Below are positions 63,428 to 64,000 of a stretch of DNA of 64,000 nucleotides, piece by piece (position 1 is the stretch's first letter; each line of letters begins with the position of its first letter). The position numbers and the translations under genes were made by a program. This DNA is from Lepidostoma basale (lineage: Eukaryota > Arthropoda > Insecta > Trichoptera > Lepidostomatidae), in assembly GCA_022606425.2 (NCBI GenBank), contig JAHDVF020000443.1, forward strand, positions 33,941 through 97,940, given 5' to 3'. The notes under the pieces are model-generated. The model was not told the origin of the DNA. It ran no database searches and worked only from the letters and a program-made list of their open reading frames with translations.

Positions 63428-63794
63428 TATATATTATCGACACCCCTCATTAATATTTGAATTGAATCGATATTCGAATCGTATCCTTTCATTTCCTATA
63501 AGGGTAATTCATCTGACCCATTGGGTCCGCGAGTATTTACGTACCAGAACCATCGCATTGCCGATCCGATAACATTATGTTAAATTATTAAATTATTAAA
63601 TTTGTTTGGGTCATTCTCCTTACTTTATTGGGGCTATTTGTGAGGAACAATGCGAACGCATTTAATGATTTTTATTGCAATCTGTAATAAATATAATGAA
63701 TTGAAACGACTATAGAATGATGTAATCGAATAATAAGTATACAAGAACAAAGAACCAGAACGTAATTTTGCTGTGAAAGTAAATGTCATAATAA

Positions 63795-63915
63795 CAATCG
63801 ACGTCTTTCATATTAGTGAATGTACGTTCAGAAGACCAATATTCTTGACTTTAGAGAGTATCTTGTAATTCTTAAGTCGAACAAGCTCTCATGCGTTATT
63901 GGTATTGTATTTTTC
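63795..63915 (+). mobile_element. TTTGA-type LINE end, partial
   Basis: tctttcatattagtgaatg, ttagagagtatcttgtaatt and gctctcatgcgttattgg match 26255-26355. The tail is replaced by (TTC)n at 63916. Confidence 0.6.
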
Positions 63916-64000
63916 TTCTTCTTCTTCTTCACTTTTCATAGACTTAGGAGTCTGTTATTTCAGACGGGTCCTCCACCGTTTCGGTATTATATAACTAACT

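Overview
The window looks like nuclear DNA of an insect, most likely a moth or butterfly (Lepidoptera). It is AT-rich and nearly all transposon-derived. It holds many decayed LINE reverse-transcriptase tails of types common in lepidopteran genomes, tRNA-derived SINEs, mariner, hAT and pogo-like DNA elements, and one spliced gene for a glycine-rich cuticle-type secreted protein. That gene has an arthropod TATA + TCAGT core promoter. The order-level assignment is inference; no species can be named.

Host gene: one minus-strand gene runs from a promoter near 16.31-16.37 kb leftward past the window edge. Exon 1 (16252-16312) encodes Met-Lys-Phe-Leu. Exon 2 (13260-13500) supplies the rest of the signal peptide and a GYGG-rich repeat domain. 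Exon 3 (2617-2757) carries more of it. The intron phases agree (0, then 1, then 1). The introns are about 2.75 kb and 10.5 kb and are filled with transposons. Later exons lie outside the window.

Transposons: an apparently intact mariner (56036-57354, ORF without stops, 31-bp terminal repeats) and a near-identical truncated relative with a 41-bp deletion (32623-33024); a broken second mariner type (21559-22395); hAT elements at 28106 and 53026; pogo/Tigger-like elements at 34466, 54926 and 61830. About 30 LINE C-terminal fragments form several families, one ending in a TTAG-type tail with some 17 copies. There are about 14 SINE copies.

The least expected content is a set of short palindromic (inverted-arm) elements scattered over the whole window. 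At the inner part of each arm sits a small hammerhead-ribozyme-like motif: CTGANGA, one extra base, a stem-loop, GAAA, a short self-complementary stem III (ACATGT, ACAGCTGT, ACTAGT, ACCGGT), a cleavage-site T/C, and in the best copies a matching stem I. At least six sequence-unrelated families share this layout. Stem I and stem II show compensatory changes between copies. Two family A copies are flanked by 13- to 14-bp target-site duplications, so the palindrome moves as a unit. Small dimer-type hammerheads are known from Penelope-like retroelements; no Penelope reverse transcriptase or GIY-YIG ORF is visible here, so these would be non-autonomous relatives. In the entries below the palindromic families are named A to H.

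The remaining stretches are AT-rich DNA without recognisable genes, plus a few less AT-rich single-copy islands that may be unique host DNA.
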